DNA of 64,000 nt, taken from assembly GCF_004801905.1 (NCBI RefSeq), contig NZ_SSSN01000009.1, forward strand, positions 186,001-250,000. The letters run 5' to 3'. The notes beneath the pieces were generated by a model. The model was given only the letters and a program-made list of their open reading frames with translations, was not told where the DNA came from and searched no databases. The position numbers and the translations under genes were made by a program. Below are positions 35,324 to 44,418 of this stretch, one piece after another. How positions within the stretch are numbered: position 1 is the first letter of the stretch; the number at the start of each line of letters is the position of its first letter. Source of the DNA: Orlajensenia flava. GTDB lineage: Bacteria > Actinomycetota > Actinomycetes > Actinomycetales > Microbacteriaceae.

Positions 35324-35605
35324 TGGGTGGCCGCCGGTGCCCGGTTCATCGTGTGCGTCCCTACGCTGTGGAGGCGACCCGATGTCGTACCTGGGCGGGT
35401 GTGCTCAGGGCTCGCCGCCCAGCCGTCCCTTCGCCTTCGCGACCGCCACACCCTCGCGAGCCGCATACCGATCACATCACGCCGTCGTCGACCTGGACAT
35501 GTCGACTCGGCCGACGCATGCGGCGTGTGGCTTGACCGGCCACTCGGCCGCGGTTGCGGAGAGTGTCAAGTCTTAGACTGGTGTCCTGGGCGTATTGGGA
35601 GAGCT
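35324..35605. promoter_or_regulatory. Control region of the copper module
   Basis: No gene seen. AGTCTTAGACT (35569-35579) is an 11-bp palindrome containing a -10-like TAGACT (35574-35579), about 25 bases before the ATG at 35606. TTGCGG lies 14 bases upstream of that box, so the -35 is weak. GGGAGAG supplies the ribosome-binding site. The palindrome is a candidate operator; the repressor is not encoded nearby. Confidence 0.45.
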
Positions 35606-36211
35606 ATGTCATCGAGATCGGCTCGGGTCGTTCGCGGCCTCGTGGCTGCACTCGTCGCGACGCTTACGGCCGCGTTATTCCATGTGGCCGGTGGGGGGGC
35701 GGTTCCGGGCGTTCTTGCTGTGACGTTGAGCCTGTCCTTCTCCGCGCTGGCATGCATCGCTCTCGCGGGCCGGGCGTTGAACCTGTGGCGGTTGGCCGCG
35801 TCCGTCGTGTTCAGTCAGTTCCTGTTTCACGCGCTGTTCTCCCTCAGCGGCTCGGGCACCGTCCTGAGTACATCGGCTCATCTCCATGCGGGTGAGCACA
35901 TTCAGATCGTCGCCGGCTTCGCACCATCCATGGCCGGGATGGCGCATGACACGACTCTCATGTGGGCGTCTCACTTAGCCGCCGCGGCTGTGACCATCGC
36001 GGCATTGCGCTTTGGTGAGAGGGCTTTCTGGGGGCTGTGGGAGTTCACCGCCCTGTCGGTGCGGCGCGTCCTGCGCCCGGTGGTGATGGTCGGGTTGACC
36101 TCGGTGAGGGTTCCCGTCGATTCCCGGCCGGCGAGCCTTCCCCACCTCGACCTGATCATCGGCTCGATGCGACACCGGGGGCCCCCTGCTGGCGCCATCG
36201 CGCACGGCTGA
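35606..36211 (+). CDS. Membrane protein of the copper module, unknown function
   Basis: A 201-residue protein with about four hydrophobic segments (around residues 9-32, 35-53, 56-76 and 108-130). A His/Met-rich stretch (SAHLHAGEHIQIV ... MAGMAHDTTLMWASH) between segments is a plausible copper-binding loop. No named family was recognised. First gene of the module; similar proteins commonly precede ycnI and copC in actinobacteria, from memory. Confidence 0.7.
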   Translation: MSSRSARVVRGLVAALVATLTAALFHVAGGGAVPGVLAVTLSLSFSALACIALAGRALNLWRLAASVVFSQFLFHALFSLSGSGTVLSTSAHLHAGEHIQIVAGFAPSMAGMAHDTTLMWASHLAAAAVTIAALRFGERAFWGLWEFTALSVRRVLRPVVMVGLTSVRVPVDSRPASLPHLDLIIGSMRHRGPPAGAIAHG

Positions 36212-36338
36212 TCTGCTCGGTCTCCGGCGCCACACAATCGCGTTGCACCCCGCAGCCGCTGCCATGGACGTGGTGCGACGTCGACCATTCTTTCCTCTTC
36301 TGTCGACCGGACGTGATCCGGTTGAGAACGGACTCTTC

Positions 36339-37079
36339 ATGAAAAACCCCACTTTCACGCGCGGTGCCATCGCCGCCGCAGCTGCCGCGATCCTGATCGT
36401 CGCAGCGCCCCTGTCGGCCAGCGCACACGTGCGCGTCACCCCCGACCAGGCTGCCCCCGGCAGCTACGCAACTCTCACCTTCAAGGTGCCCACCGAATCC
36501 GCGACCGCGGGAACGGTCAAGCTCGAGGTGGACCTGCCCACCGAAACCCCTTTCGGCTACGTCGCCTACCAGCCACTGGCGGGCTGGACTGCCGAGGTTG
36601 TTACGGAGAAGCTGGCCACACCTATCAAGACAGATGATGGGACGGTGACGGAGGCTCCCACGAAGATCGTCTGGACCGCTGACGCTGGGGTCCAGATCGC
36701 GCCGGGCCAATTCCAGGAGTTCGTCATCTCCGCCGGGGCGATGCCCGACACCGGCAGCATCCTGTTGCCTGCTCACCAGAGCTACTCCGATGGCACCGTC
36801 GTGGACTGGGATGAGAAGACGCCCGCCTCGGGGAAGGAGCCCGAGAACCCGGCGCCAACGGTGTACGTCAACGACGCCCCGCCGACCGAGGACGGCTCAT
36901 CGAGGGGTGCCGCCGTGACCGCGACGCCGATCCCCGACCCGACGGCCGCTGCCTCGACCGGTGACCCGGTCGCGACCGGGCTCGGCATCGCCGGACTGGC
37001 GCTCGGGGCGATCGCACTGGTCGTCGCCGTATTCGCCGCCACCCGCCGCGGACGCGCCGCTCAGGGCGAAAGCAAGTAA
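36339..37079 (+). CDS. YcnI-like copper-binding membrane-anchored protein
   Basis: A 246-residue exported protein. The signal peptide ends at SASA before His30 (AHVRVTPDQAAPGS), the N-terminal His that binds copper in YcnI. A beta-rich DUF1775 domain follows (about residues 30-170), with Trp in GWTAEVV and KIVWTADAG. After a Pro/Thr linker there is a C-terminal membrane helix (about 213-238) and a basic tail. Start ATG 36339 fits the signal peptide. Five bases before copC. Confidence 0.88.
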   Translation: MKNPTFTRGAIAAAAAAILIVAAPLSASAHVRVTPDQAAPGSYATLTFKVPTESATAGTVKLEVDLPTETPFGYVAYQPLAGWTAEVVTEKLATPIKTDDGTVTEAPTKIVWTADAGVQIAPGQFQEFVISAGAMPDTGSILLPAHQSYSDGTVVDWDEKTPASGKEPENPAPTVYVNDAPPTEDGSSRGAAVTATPIPDPTAAASTGDPVATGLGIAGLALGAIALVVAVFAATRRGRAAQGESK

Positions 37080-37083
37080 CCCG

Positions 37084-37725
37084 ATGGACGCGCGGAAACG
37101 TCGGCGGTCTCTCCGCGCGTTCGCCGGCGCCCTGCTGGTGCCGTTGGTCGGAGTGCTGGCGCTGGCCCCCGCGGCCGGCGCCAGCGCGCACGACTTCCTC
37201 GTGCAAAGCTCCCCGGCAGCCAACTCGGTCCAGACGACGCCGATCGCCGAGGTGTCGCTCACCTTCAACGATCGTGTCCTCGACCTCACGGGCGACGGTT
37301 CCTCCGCCCTGGCCCAGGTCATCGGCCCGAAGGGGAAGCACTTCGAGACGGCATGTCCGTCGATCCTCGATCGGACGGTGACCGTGCCAGTAGCGCTCGG
37401 CGGAGAAGGGAAGTACACGGTGACGTGGCAGATCGTCTCTGCCGACGGGCACACCGTCTCCGACTCGATCGTGTTCGAATACCGTCCCGACGCAGCTGCC
37501 ACGTCCGCCACGGGCCGGACCGGCCGACCCCGGTGCGGAACAGATGCCGGCACCTCGACCGCTGTCCCGCAGTCAGCGGGTGGCGGCGGTGTGCGACCGG
37601 ATGCTGTCGTGATCATCGGGATCGGCATCGGCATCGTCGTGCTGGCCCTGCTCACGTCGATCATCCTCATCCTCTCCGGCCGGCGGTCCGGTCGACGCGC
37701 ACAGCGCATCTCCGACGATGTCTGA
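37084..37725 (+). CDS. copC: CopC-family copper-binding protein
   Basis: A 213-residue exported protein. The signal peptide is cleaved before His36 (ASAHDFLVQSSPAANS), the usual amino-terminal copper ligand. The CopC beta sandwich ends with YTVTWQIVSADGHTVSDSIVFEY, giving the second His. A C-terminal helix (about 177-200) anchors it. Its last eight bases overlap the CopD start, so the two are coupled. Confidence 0.9.
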   Translation: MDARKRRRSLRAFAGALLVPLVGVLALAPAAGASAHDFLVQSSPAANSVQTTPIAEVSLTFNDRVLDLTGDGSSALAQVIGPKGKHFETACPSILDRTVTVPVALGGEGKYTVTWQIVSADGHTVSDSIVFEYRPDAAATSATGRTGRPRCGTDAGTSTAVPQSAGGGGVRPDAVVIIGIGIGIVVLALLTSIILILSGRRSGRRAQRISDDV

Positions 37726-39802
37726 CACGCCCACCACTGAAGCGGCGCCCGAATCCCCTGCCGAGGACGTGAACCGGGAGCAGATTCGTCTCCCGCACGT
37801 CGACGTGACCACGCTCGTCTTGGCCCTGTGCGTTCCGCTGACCGTCGCGATGACCCTGCTGGCGATGGTGTTCACGGGTGCGTTCACCACGGGAAGGGCG
37901 TTGTTCGACCCGGGCGACCTGGTCACCTACGGCCTTCCCATCGCCCGAGCAGTTCACGATCTCGCTGCAGCCGCCACAATCGGGCTCCTGCTTCTGGCGG
38001 TCTTCATCGCACCCGGCCAGACCAAGGACCTGGGCGCGCTCGGGCGGTCGCAATGGCGCTCAGTCAGGTGGGCGGCGTGGGCTGCTGCGGTGTGGCTCGC
38101 CTCAGCCAGTACTGTTGTGGTGCTCACCGGCGTTGAGATCTCGGGTGTCGGCCCGGGCCAGCCCGGCTTCATCGACACCATGAAGATCTTCCTGTTCTCC
38201 GTCGAGCTCGGCCAATCTCTCCTGTTCTCCACCCTGTGTGTGCTGATCGTGCTGGTCGTCGCCGCATTCGCGCGACGCTTGACACCGGTGGCGTTCGCGT
38301 TCGGCATCGGCTTGTTCGCCCTGCTGCCTCTGGCGCTTTCGGGCCACGCGGCGGGCTCGTTCGAGCACGCCAACGCCGTGAACAGTCTCGCGCTGCACCT
38401 GGTGGGCGTCACCCTGTGGGTCGGCGGACTCCTCGCCCTGATCCTGCTCCGCGGCACGATCGGGCGCGGATTCGGCACCAGCGTCGCACGGTACTCAACG
38501 CTCGCAGGGTGGGCATTCGCTGCGGTGGCGGCCTCGGGGATAGTCAACTCCTCGCTGAGGCTGAGCACTCCGGCTGACCTGTTCCAGCCCTACGGTGTGC
38601 TCATCATCGCCAAGTCCACCATCCTGGTCGTCCTCGGGCTGGCCGGGTTCATGCAACGACGACGGATCATCCCCGCACTGCTGAAGGCACCGACGGAGCG
38701 CCGGTTGTTCATCCGGTTCGCTGTGGCCGAGGTCGTCTTCATGGCTGTGGCGATCGGCATCTCCGTGGGCTTGTCCAAGAGCGCCCCGCCGGTCTCTCAG
38801 GAGCCGCTGTCCGGCGACCTCCGCCGCGAGGGCCTCCTCGGCTTCCCCTACCCACCCGCCGTCGACTTCGCACGGATGTTCACCGAGTTCCACTGGGACT
38901 GGTCCTGGGTCATGGTCGCCGCCTCGCTCGCCGGACTCTACTCATGGGCGTACGCACGCATGCGCCAGCGGGGCGACCGGTGGCCCGTGTACAGGCTCGT
39001 CGCGTGGCTGCTCGGCTGTCTGGCACTGGTGTGGGTGACCAGCGGAGGAGCTGCCGTCTACGGCGAGATCCATTTCAGCACCCACATGGTGCAACACATG
39101 GCGCTGATGATGGTCGTGCCACCACTCCTCGTCCTCGGCGGACCCGTCCTGCTCGCCCTGCGCGTGCTGCCAACGCGGCACGACGGCAGCCGCGGCATCC
39201 GCGAGTGGCTCCTCCTCTTCACCCACTCCCGCTTCCTCCGTTTACTGTCGCGTCCAGCGGTGGCCGGGGTCATCTTCGCGGGCAGCCTGATCGTGTTCTA
39301 CTACTCGCCGGCGTTCCAGTCCGCCCTGTTCAGCCACCCCTGGCACATCTTCATGATCGTGCACTTCCTTCTCAGCGGATACCTGTTCACTTGGGTGTTC
39401 ATCGGCATCGATCCCGGTCCTACCCGACCGCCGTACCCGATCCTTCTGATCGTTCTTCTGGCCACGATGGCCTTCCACGCCTTCTTCGGGGTGGCGCTCA
39501 TGGAAAGCAGCGACATTCTCGCTCTGGACTGGTGGCACGCACTGGGGCAATCCGATGACACGGTGCTTCTGGCCGATCAGCACATCGGCGGAGGAATAGT
39601 CTGGGGAGCCTCCGAGCTTCCCATGGTGCTCATCGCTCTCGGTGTGGTTTACCAATGGATCAGATCGGACGAACGCACCGCAAAACGACTGGACCGGCAA
39701 GCCGACCGCGACGGCGACGCCGACCTCAACGCCTACAACGACCGCTTGCAACGAATGGAACGAACCGACAACCAGAGCCCAGCCCGAACCCCCAACACCT
39801 GA
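37718..39802 (+). CDS. CopD-CtaG fusion, copper transport/cytochrome oxidase assembly
   Basis: A 694-residue multispanning protein. The N-terminal half (about residues 30-340) is a CopD copper-resistance domain with conserved HDLAAAATIG and LHLVGVTLWVGGLLAL. The C-terminal half (about 380-655) is the CtaG/caa3-assembly type, with HFSTHMVQHMALMMVVPPLLVLG, HPWHIFMIVHFLLSGYLF and DQHIGGGIVWGASELPM, all rich in His and Met. The pair is predicted to move copper across or within the membrane. Last gene of the module. Confidence 0.88.
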   Translation: MSDTPTTEAAPESPAEDVNREQIRLPHVDVTTLVLALCVPLTVAMTLLAMVFTGAFTTGRALFDPGDLVTYGLPIARAVHDLAAAATIGLLLLAVFIAPGQTKDLGALGRSQWRSVRWAAWAAAVWLASASTVVVLTGVEISGVGPGQPGFIDTMKIFLFSVELGQSLLFSTLCVLIVLVVAAFARRLTPVAFAFGIGLFALLPLALSGHAAGSFEHANAVNSLALHLVGVTLWVGGLLALILLRGTIGRGFGTSVARYSTLAGWAFAAVAASGIVNSSLRLSTPADLFQPYGVLIIAKSTILVVLGLAGFMQRRRIIPALLKAPTERRLFIRFAVAEVVFMAVAIGISVGLSKSAPPVSQEPLSGDLRREGLLGFPYPPAVDFARMFTEFHWDWSWVMVAASLAGLYSWAYARMRQRGDRWPVYRLVAWLLGCLALVWVTSGGAAVYGEIHFSTHMVQHMALMMVVPPLLVLGGPVLLALRVLPTRHDGSRGIREWLLLFTHSRFLRLLSRPAVAGVIFAGSLIVFYYSPAFQSALFSHPWHIFMIVHFLLSGYLFTWVFIGIDPGPTRPPYPILLIVLLATMAFHAFFGVALMESSDILALDWWHALGQSDDTVLLADQHIGGGIVWGASELPMVLIALGVVYQWIRSDERTAKRLDRQADRDGDADLNAYNDRLQRMERTDNQSPARTPNT

Positions 39803-39868
39803 TCAACGTCGTCCGCTGACGGATCCGTTGTGGGCGCTGGGCCGATAAGGCTGACCGAATAGGATCCA

Positions 39869-40348
39869 CTACTCGGCCGGCTCCTCACGGCTCACCCGCC
39901 ACTCCTCGAGCAGCTCGGGCAGGCGGCGCTGGATGAACGCGAAGAAGTCCGACATCTCCTGCACGCGCAGCGCGCCCGGCGATGACGGCTCGCTGAACGC
40001 CGGCACCGCGCGGGCGGCGAGCATCCGGATGGTCTCGTAGGTCGGGTTGGTGCCGCCGAGCGTCGCCGTGTACCAGGTGTGCTCCGGCACCTCGTAGCGA
40101 TCGCGGCGGGAGCCCGGCTGCGAGATGCGGTGCACCATCCGTACCGTCTGCAGGTAGCGCACCGCGCCCGAGATTCCCGCCGCACTCGCGCCGAGGTAGT
40201 CGGCGAGCTCCCGAGCGGTGAGCCCCGGCTCGTCGGTGACCATGAGCGTCATGAGCACCCGGGCTGGCATCCGGGGAAAACCTGCACCGGCGAGCGCCGC
40301 CGCCGACTGCTCGACGAAGTCGGAGATCGCCCGATCGTCGCGTGCCAT
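39869..40348 (-). CDS. GbsR/MarR-family transcriptional regulator
   Basis: A 159-residue regulator with a winged helix-turn-helix (about residues 22-85: GFPRMPARVLMTLMV, LTARELADYLGASAAGISGAVRYLQTVRMVHRI) and a helical C-terminal domain. It is the last gene of the ABC exporter operon, one base after the permease stop. It is the obvious candidate to bind the palindrome over the operon promoter. Confidence 0.82.
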   Translation of the reverse strand: MARDDRAISDFVEQSAAALAGAGFPRMPARVLMTLMVTDEPGLTARELADYLGASAAGISGAVRYLQTVRMVHRISQPGSRRDRYEVPEHTWYTATLGGTNPTYETIRMLAARAVPAFSEPSSPGALRVQEMSDFFAFIQRRLPELLEEWRVSREEPAE

Positions 40349-40349
40349 C

Positions 40350-41987
40350 TCAGCCTCCCAGCGCCAGATCGCGGCGGCGAAGCAGGAGGACGGATGCCCC
40401 GCCGATCACCACCGCGACTCCCAGCATGACCCACGCCGCGGACCAGTCGACGTGTGGACCGATCACCACGGGCGTGTGCGAGAACGGCGAGATTTCGCGG
40501 ACGCCGTCGGGCAAGCCGAACAGCCCGCCGAACTGGCCGATGAAGATTGCCAGCAGCAGGACCCCCCAGCCGAGACCCACGGTCAGTCGCGGAACGAGCG
40601 CGAAGATGAGGGTCACGACCGCCATCATGACGAGCACGGCCGGCAGCTGGGCCACGGACGCGGCCATGATCGTGCCGGCCGCGCTCGACGGCGCTCCAGC
40701 GGCAGTGGCGCCGGCCAACGCGCTCAGCGCGGCCACGGCGAGCACGGCGACGACGGATGCGCATCCGACAACGAGGTACGCGAGGATCCAGCGCAGTCTC
40801 GTCACCGGGGTCGAGAGTACGATCTCGGCGCTGCCGCCGGCCTCGTCCTGACGGGCCCGGATGATCGCCTGCGCGACATTCACCGCCGCGATCGCCCCGA
40901 TGATCGCGAACATCGCCACGATGAAGAGGTCGACCAGGTCGCCGTGCACATCCGGCCCCGCGATCTGACCGACCGTGCCGCCGAGGGTGTCCTTCAGGCC
41001 ACTGTCAGCAGTGGCGTTGAGGGCTTCGCTGAGCGAGCCGACCAGCAGCCCGAACAGGGCGGCGGCGATCAGCCAGCCGATCGTCGCTCCCCGCAACTCA
41101 CGCCAGACCAGCCCGATCGGGCCACGCAGGGTCACTCCGGCGCTCGTCCGGCCCGGTCGCTCGGGAACGATGCTCGCGTCGATGTCTCGCACGGACCGGA
41201 CGGCGAGCGCAGCCCCCGCGCAGAGCAACCCCAGCGCTGCGCCCAGCAGCGCCGGCCACCCGGTCGGGTCGGAGAAGGGACTGGTGCGCTGACCCCACCC
41301 GATGGGCGAGAGCCAGCTGGTCCACCCGGGCGTGACGTGCAGGCCGTCGCCCGCATCGATCGTGCCGGTGGCATCGCCGATGCCGCGCACGAGATAAGCC
41401 GCGGCAACGAGCGCCGCCGCCAGCCCGTTCGCCCCGCGCGACGTCGCCATCACCTGCGCGCACAGCAGCCCCACACCCAGGAAGGCGACGCCGACGGATG
41501 CCAGAGCCGCCCCCGCAAGGAGCGCCTCACCGGTGTTCGCGCCCGTGAGGATGTAGCCGATCGACCCGACGAGCGACATCACGACCACCGCGATGACGCC
41601 CTCGACGGCGGTGGCCAGCAGCGGCACGACGCGGCCGGCGGGAGTGGATTCGACGAGCTCCGCGCGCCCGGCCTCCTCGTCCCCGCGCGTGTGACGCACG
41701 GCGAGGAACGTCGCCATGAGCCCGACGAGCACGCTGAGGAAGGCGAACAGCAGCATGAACTGGAACGCGTCGATCTGGGTGCCCTGCGGAGTGCCGCGCA
41801 GCACGAGCACGCTCGGCGTCTGTTCGAGTACGCGAATGACCTCCGCGCGCTGGTTCGGGTCGCCGTACTGGCTGGTGACGGCCGAATGCCCCACGGCGGC
41901 GAGCGCAGCGAACCCCAGCAGCCAGGCGACCAGCTGGACGCGGTCCCGCCGCAGCCGCTGCAGGAGAAGGACGCCCAGCTCGCTCAT
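40350..41987 (-). CDS. ABC-2 type exporter permease
   Basis: A 545-residue membrane protein with about twelve hydrophobic segments in two similar halves. Each half begins with a soluble amphipathic segment and contains the [23 protein letters not shown] or [22 protein letters not shown] motif typical of large actinobacterial ABC-2 permeases. The substrate is unknown; multidrug or antibiotic export is usual for this type. The start overlaps the ATPase stop (ATGA at 41984-41987). Confidence 0.85.
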   Translation of the reverse strand: MSELGVLLLQRLRRDRVQLVAWLLGFAALAAVGHSAVTSQYGDPNQRAEVIRVLEQTPSVLVLRGTPQGTQIDAFQFMLLFAFLSVLVGLMATFLAVRHTRGDEEAGRAELVESTPAGRVVPLLATAVEGVIAVVVMSLVGSIGYILTGANTGEALLAGAALASVGVAFLGVGLLCAQVMATSRGANGLAAALVAAAYLVRGIGDATGTIDAGDGLHVTPGWTSWLSPIGWGQRTSPFSDPTGWPALLGAALGLLCAGAALAVRSVRDIDASIVPERPGRTSAGVTLRGPIGLVWRELRGATIGWLIAAALFGLLVGSLSEALNATADSGLKDTLGGTVGQIAGPDVHGDLVDLFIVAMFAIIGAIAAVNVAQAIIRARQDEAGGSAEIVLSTPVTRLRWILAYLVVGCASVVAVLAVAALSALAGATAAGAPSSAAGTIMAASVAQLPAVLVMMAVVTLIFALVPRLTVGLGWGVLLLAIFIGQFGGLFGLPDGVREISPFSHTPVVIGPHVDWSAAWVMLGVAVVIGGASVLLLRRRDLALGG

Positions 41988-42952
41988 CGGGCGCCCCGTC
42001 GAGCGTGCTGACGGCGCGACCCGTCGGCATCCGTTTCCGACTGCCGGTCGCTGATGTCGTCGTGGTAGTGCCGCATGAACAGCTCCTCCAGACTCGGCGG
42101 CGTGATGGTGAGGCCCGGTGCTCCGAGTTCGGCGAGCGTTCCGAGAAGACCGGGGACGGCGTCGGAGTCCGCCGTGAAGCGCACCCGGCCTCCGTCGACC
42201 ATGAGGTCATGGGCGCCCGGTATGGCGCCCAGGCGGGCGGGATCCATCCCCTCGCTCCCGAAGGAGATCTCGGTTCGCGTGAGGTGGCGCAGTTCGGCCA
42301 GCGTGCCGGACTCGACGGTGCGGCCGGCGCGGATGATGCTGACGCGATCGCAGAGGTGCTCCACCTCGCTGAGGATGTGGCTCGACAGCAGCACCGACGC
42401 CCCATCAGCGAGCGCGCCCGTCACCTCCTGCCGGAAGACGGCCTCCATGAGCGGATCGAGACCACTTGTCGGCTCGTCGAAGATGTAGAGGTCGGCCGGC
42501 AGGGCGAGCGCGGCGATGAGCGCCACCTTCTGCCGGTTGCCCTTCGAGTAGGCCCGGCCCTTCTTGCCCGGGTCGAACTGGAAGATGTCGACCAGGTGGG
42601 CACGTCGGGCGGCGTAGGCCGATCGGCCGCCGATGCCACGGAGCCGGGCGATGAGGTCGATCGCCTCGCCGCCGGTGAGGTTCGGCCAGAGGTTCACGTC
42701 GCCCGGCACGTACGCGATGCGGCGGTGGATGTCGGCGGCATCCGTCCACGGGTTTCTCCCGAAGACGGTGACATCGCCCCCGGTCGCCCGCATCAGTCCG
42801 AGCAGGATGCGGATCGTGGTCGACTTGCCGGCGCCGTTCGGGCCCAGGAAGCCGTGCACCTCGCCGGAGGCCACTCGGAGGTCGAGCCCGTCCAGGGCGG
42901 TGACCCGGCCGAAGTTCTTGCGCAGGCCGGAGATCTCCACAACGTTCGTCAT
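41984..42952 (-). CDS. ABC transporter ATP-binding protein
   Basis: A 322-residue ATPase. Walker A is [10 protein letters not shown], Walker B is [12 protein letters not shown], and the signature region is [15 protein letters not shown] in place of a canonical LSGGQ. A C-terminal extension (about residues 225-322) is typical of drug-export ATPases. First gene of the operon with the permease and regulator; promoter at 42960-42988. Confidence 0.92.
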   Translation of the reverse strand: MTNVVEISGLRKNFGRVTALDGLDLRVASGEVHGFLGPNGAGKSTTIRILLGLMRATGGDVTVFGRNPWTDAADIHRRIAYVPGDVNLWPNLTGGEAIDLIARLRGIGGRSAYAARRAHLVDIFQFDPGKKGRAYSKGNRQKVALIAALALPADLYIFDEPTSGLDPLMEAVFRQEVTGALADGASVLLSSHILSEVEHLCDRVSIIRAGRTVESGTLAELRHLTRTEISFGSEGMDPARLGAIPGAHDLMVDGGRVRFTADSDAVPGLLGTLAELGAPGLTITPPSLEELFMRHYHDDISDRQSETDADGSRRQHARRGAR

Positions 42953-42959
42953 GGGCGTG

Positions 42960-42988
42960 ACATTACGCTTGTTTCACAACTTTGTGAA
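42960..42988 (-). promoter_or_regulatory. ABC operon promoter with overlapping palindromic operator
   Basis: On the minus strand -35 TTCACA (42983-42988), 17 bases, -10 TAATGT (42960-42965), seven bases, ATG. The plus-strand sequence TTCACAACTTTGTGAA (42973-42988) has 7-bp perfect arms around CT and covers the -35 and part of the spacer. A repressor bound there would block RNA polymerase. Confidence 0.6.
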
Positions 42989-43037
42989 TACTGTGTCGAC
43001 CGCGCTTCCAACTGCCTCTCACGTCGGTGGCTTGCCC

Positions 43038-43043
43038 TAGCCT
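43038..43043 (+). promoter_or_regulatory. Predicted -10 box TAGCCT for the MATE gene, leaderless
   Basis: TAGCCT, six bases (CGATGG), then GTG at 43050. Confidence 0.5.
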
Positions 43044-43049
43044 CGATGG

Positions 43050-44384
43050 GTGGATGCGACCCTTCGCCGCAGCGTCGATCGCGATGTCGCTCGGCTCGCA
43101 CTGCCCGCGCTCGGCGCCCTCGTCGCCGAGCCGCTCTTCCTGCTCGCCGACGCCGCCATGGTCGGCCACCTCGGAGCGGTCTCGCTGGCCGGCCTCGGCA
43201 TCGCCAGTACCATCCTGCAGACGATCATCGGCCTGATGGTCTTCCTCGCCTACGCGACGACGCCGGCGGTGGCTCGTCGGCTCGGCGCGGGCGACGAGCG
43301 TGGGGCCGTCGAGGCGGGTGTCGACGGGCTGTGGATGGCGCTCGCCCTCGGCGTGGTACTCGCCGTGGCGGGCTGGTTCGCCACTCCACTGCTCGTCGGC
43401 TCCTTCGGGGCAGAGGCCGCGGTGGAGGCTCAGGCGTCCGTCTACCTGTCGCTCTCGATGGCGGGACTGCCGGCGATGCTCATCGTCTTCGCCGCCACCG
43501 GCCTGCTGCGTGGGCTCCAGGACACGCGCACTCCACTCGCCGTCGCGGTCGGCGGCTTCGCGGTGAACGCGGTGCTCAACTTCGTGCTCATCTACCCGGT
43601 CGGGCTCGGCATCGCGGGCTCGGCGATCGGCACGGTGATCGCGCAGTGGGCCATGGTGGCCGCCTACCTCGTCGTCATCGCCCGGCATGTCACGCGGGTG
43701 GGCTCCCGACGGATGCCGCGCCACGCCGGCGTGATGAGCGGCGCGCGGGCCGGCGGCTGGCTGTTCCTCCGCACGCTCAGCCTGCGCGCGGCGATCCTGC
43801 TGGCGGTGTTCACCGCCACCGGCCTCGGCACCGATGAGCTCGCCGGCTTCCAGATCGTCATGACGATGTTCTCCACTCTCGCCTTCGCTCTCGACGCCCT
43901 GGCCATCGCCGCCCAGGCGCTCGTCGGGCGCGGACTCGGCGCAGGAGACGTGCCACTCGTGCGCGCCGTGCTCGGACGATGTCTGTTCTGGGGCGTCGGA
44001 GGCGGAGCGGTGCTCGGCATCGGGACGATCGCGCTCGCCTGGGTCATTCCGCCGGTGTTCACGAGCGCGGCATCCGTCGTCGACCTGCTGCCGCCCGCGC
44101 TCGTGGTGCTCGGCTTCGCCGTACCGCTGTTCGGCTACGTGTTCGTGCTCGACGGCGTGCTCATCGGAGCCGGCGACGCCCGTTACCTCGCCATCACCGG
44201 CGTGCTCAACCTGGCCGCCTTCGTGCCGCTGGTTCTCGCGGTCGGGGCATGGGCTCCGTCGGATGCGACGGGTCTCGCGCTCCTCACCGGCGCCTTCGCC
44301 ATCGGCTACCTCGCGGCGCGTGCCGTCACTCTCGGCCTGCGCGCTCGGGGCGCGGCCTGGATGGTGGTGGGCGCCACCCGCTGA
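43050..44384 (+). CDS. MATE family efflux transporter (DinF-like)
   Basis: A 444-residue membrane protein with about twelve hydrophobic segments in two related halves. The N-terminal PALGALVAEPLFLLADAAMVGHLG and GLGIASTILQTIIGLMVFLAYATTPAVARRLGAG are typical of the DinF branch of MATE cation/drug antiporters. GTG start at 43050 fits the -10 box. It diverges from the ABC operon, so the two efflux systems share one control region. Confidence 0.88.
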   Translation: MDATLRRSVDRDVARLALPALGALVAEPLFLLADAAMVGHLGAVSLAGLGIASTILQTIIGLMVFLAYATTPAVARRLGAGDERGAVEAGVDGLWMALALGVVLAVAGWFATPLLVGSFGAEAAVEAQASVYLSLSMAGLPAMLIVFAATGLLRGLQDTRTPLAVAVGGFAVNAVLNFVLIYPVGLGIAGSAIGTVIAQWAMVAAYLVVIARHVTRVGSRRMPRHAGVMSGARAGGWLFLRTLSLRAAILLAVFTATGLGTDELAGFQIVMTMFSTLAFALDALAIAAQALVGRGLGAGDVPLVRAVLGRCLFWGVGGGAVLGIGTIALAWVIPPVFTSAASVVDLLPPALVVLGFAVPLFGYVFVLDGVLIGAGDARYLAITGVLNLAAFVPLVLAVGAWAPSDATGLALLTGAFAIGYLAARAVTLGLRARGAAWMVVGATR

Positions 44385-44418
44385 ATGCGCTCAGACCCTC
44401 GGCATCGCGCGTGAGCCA

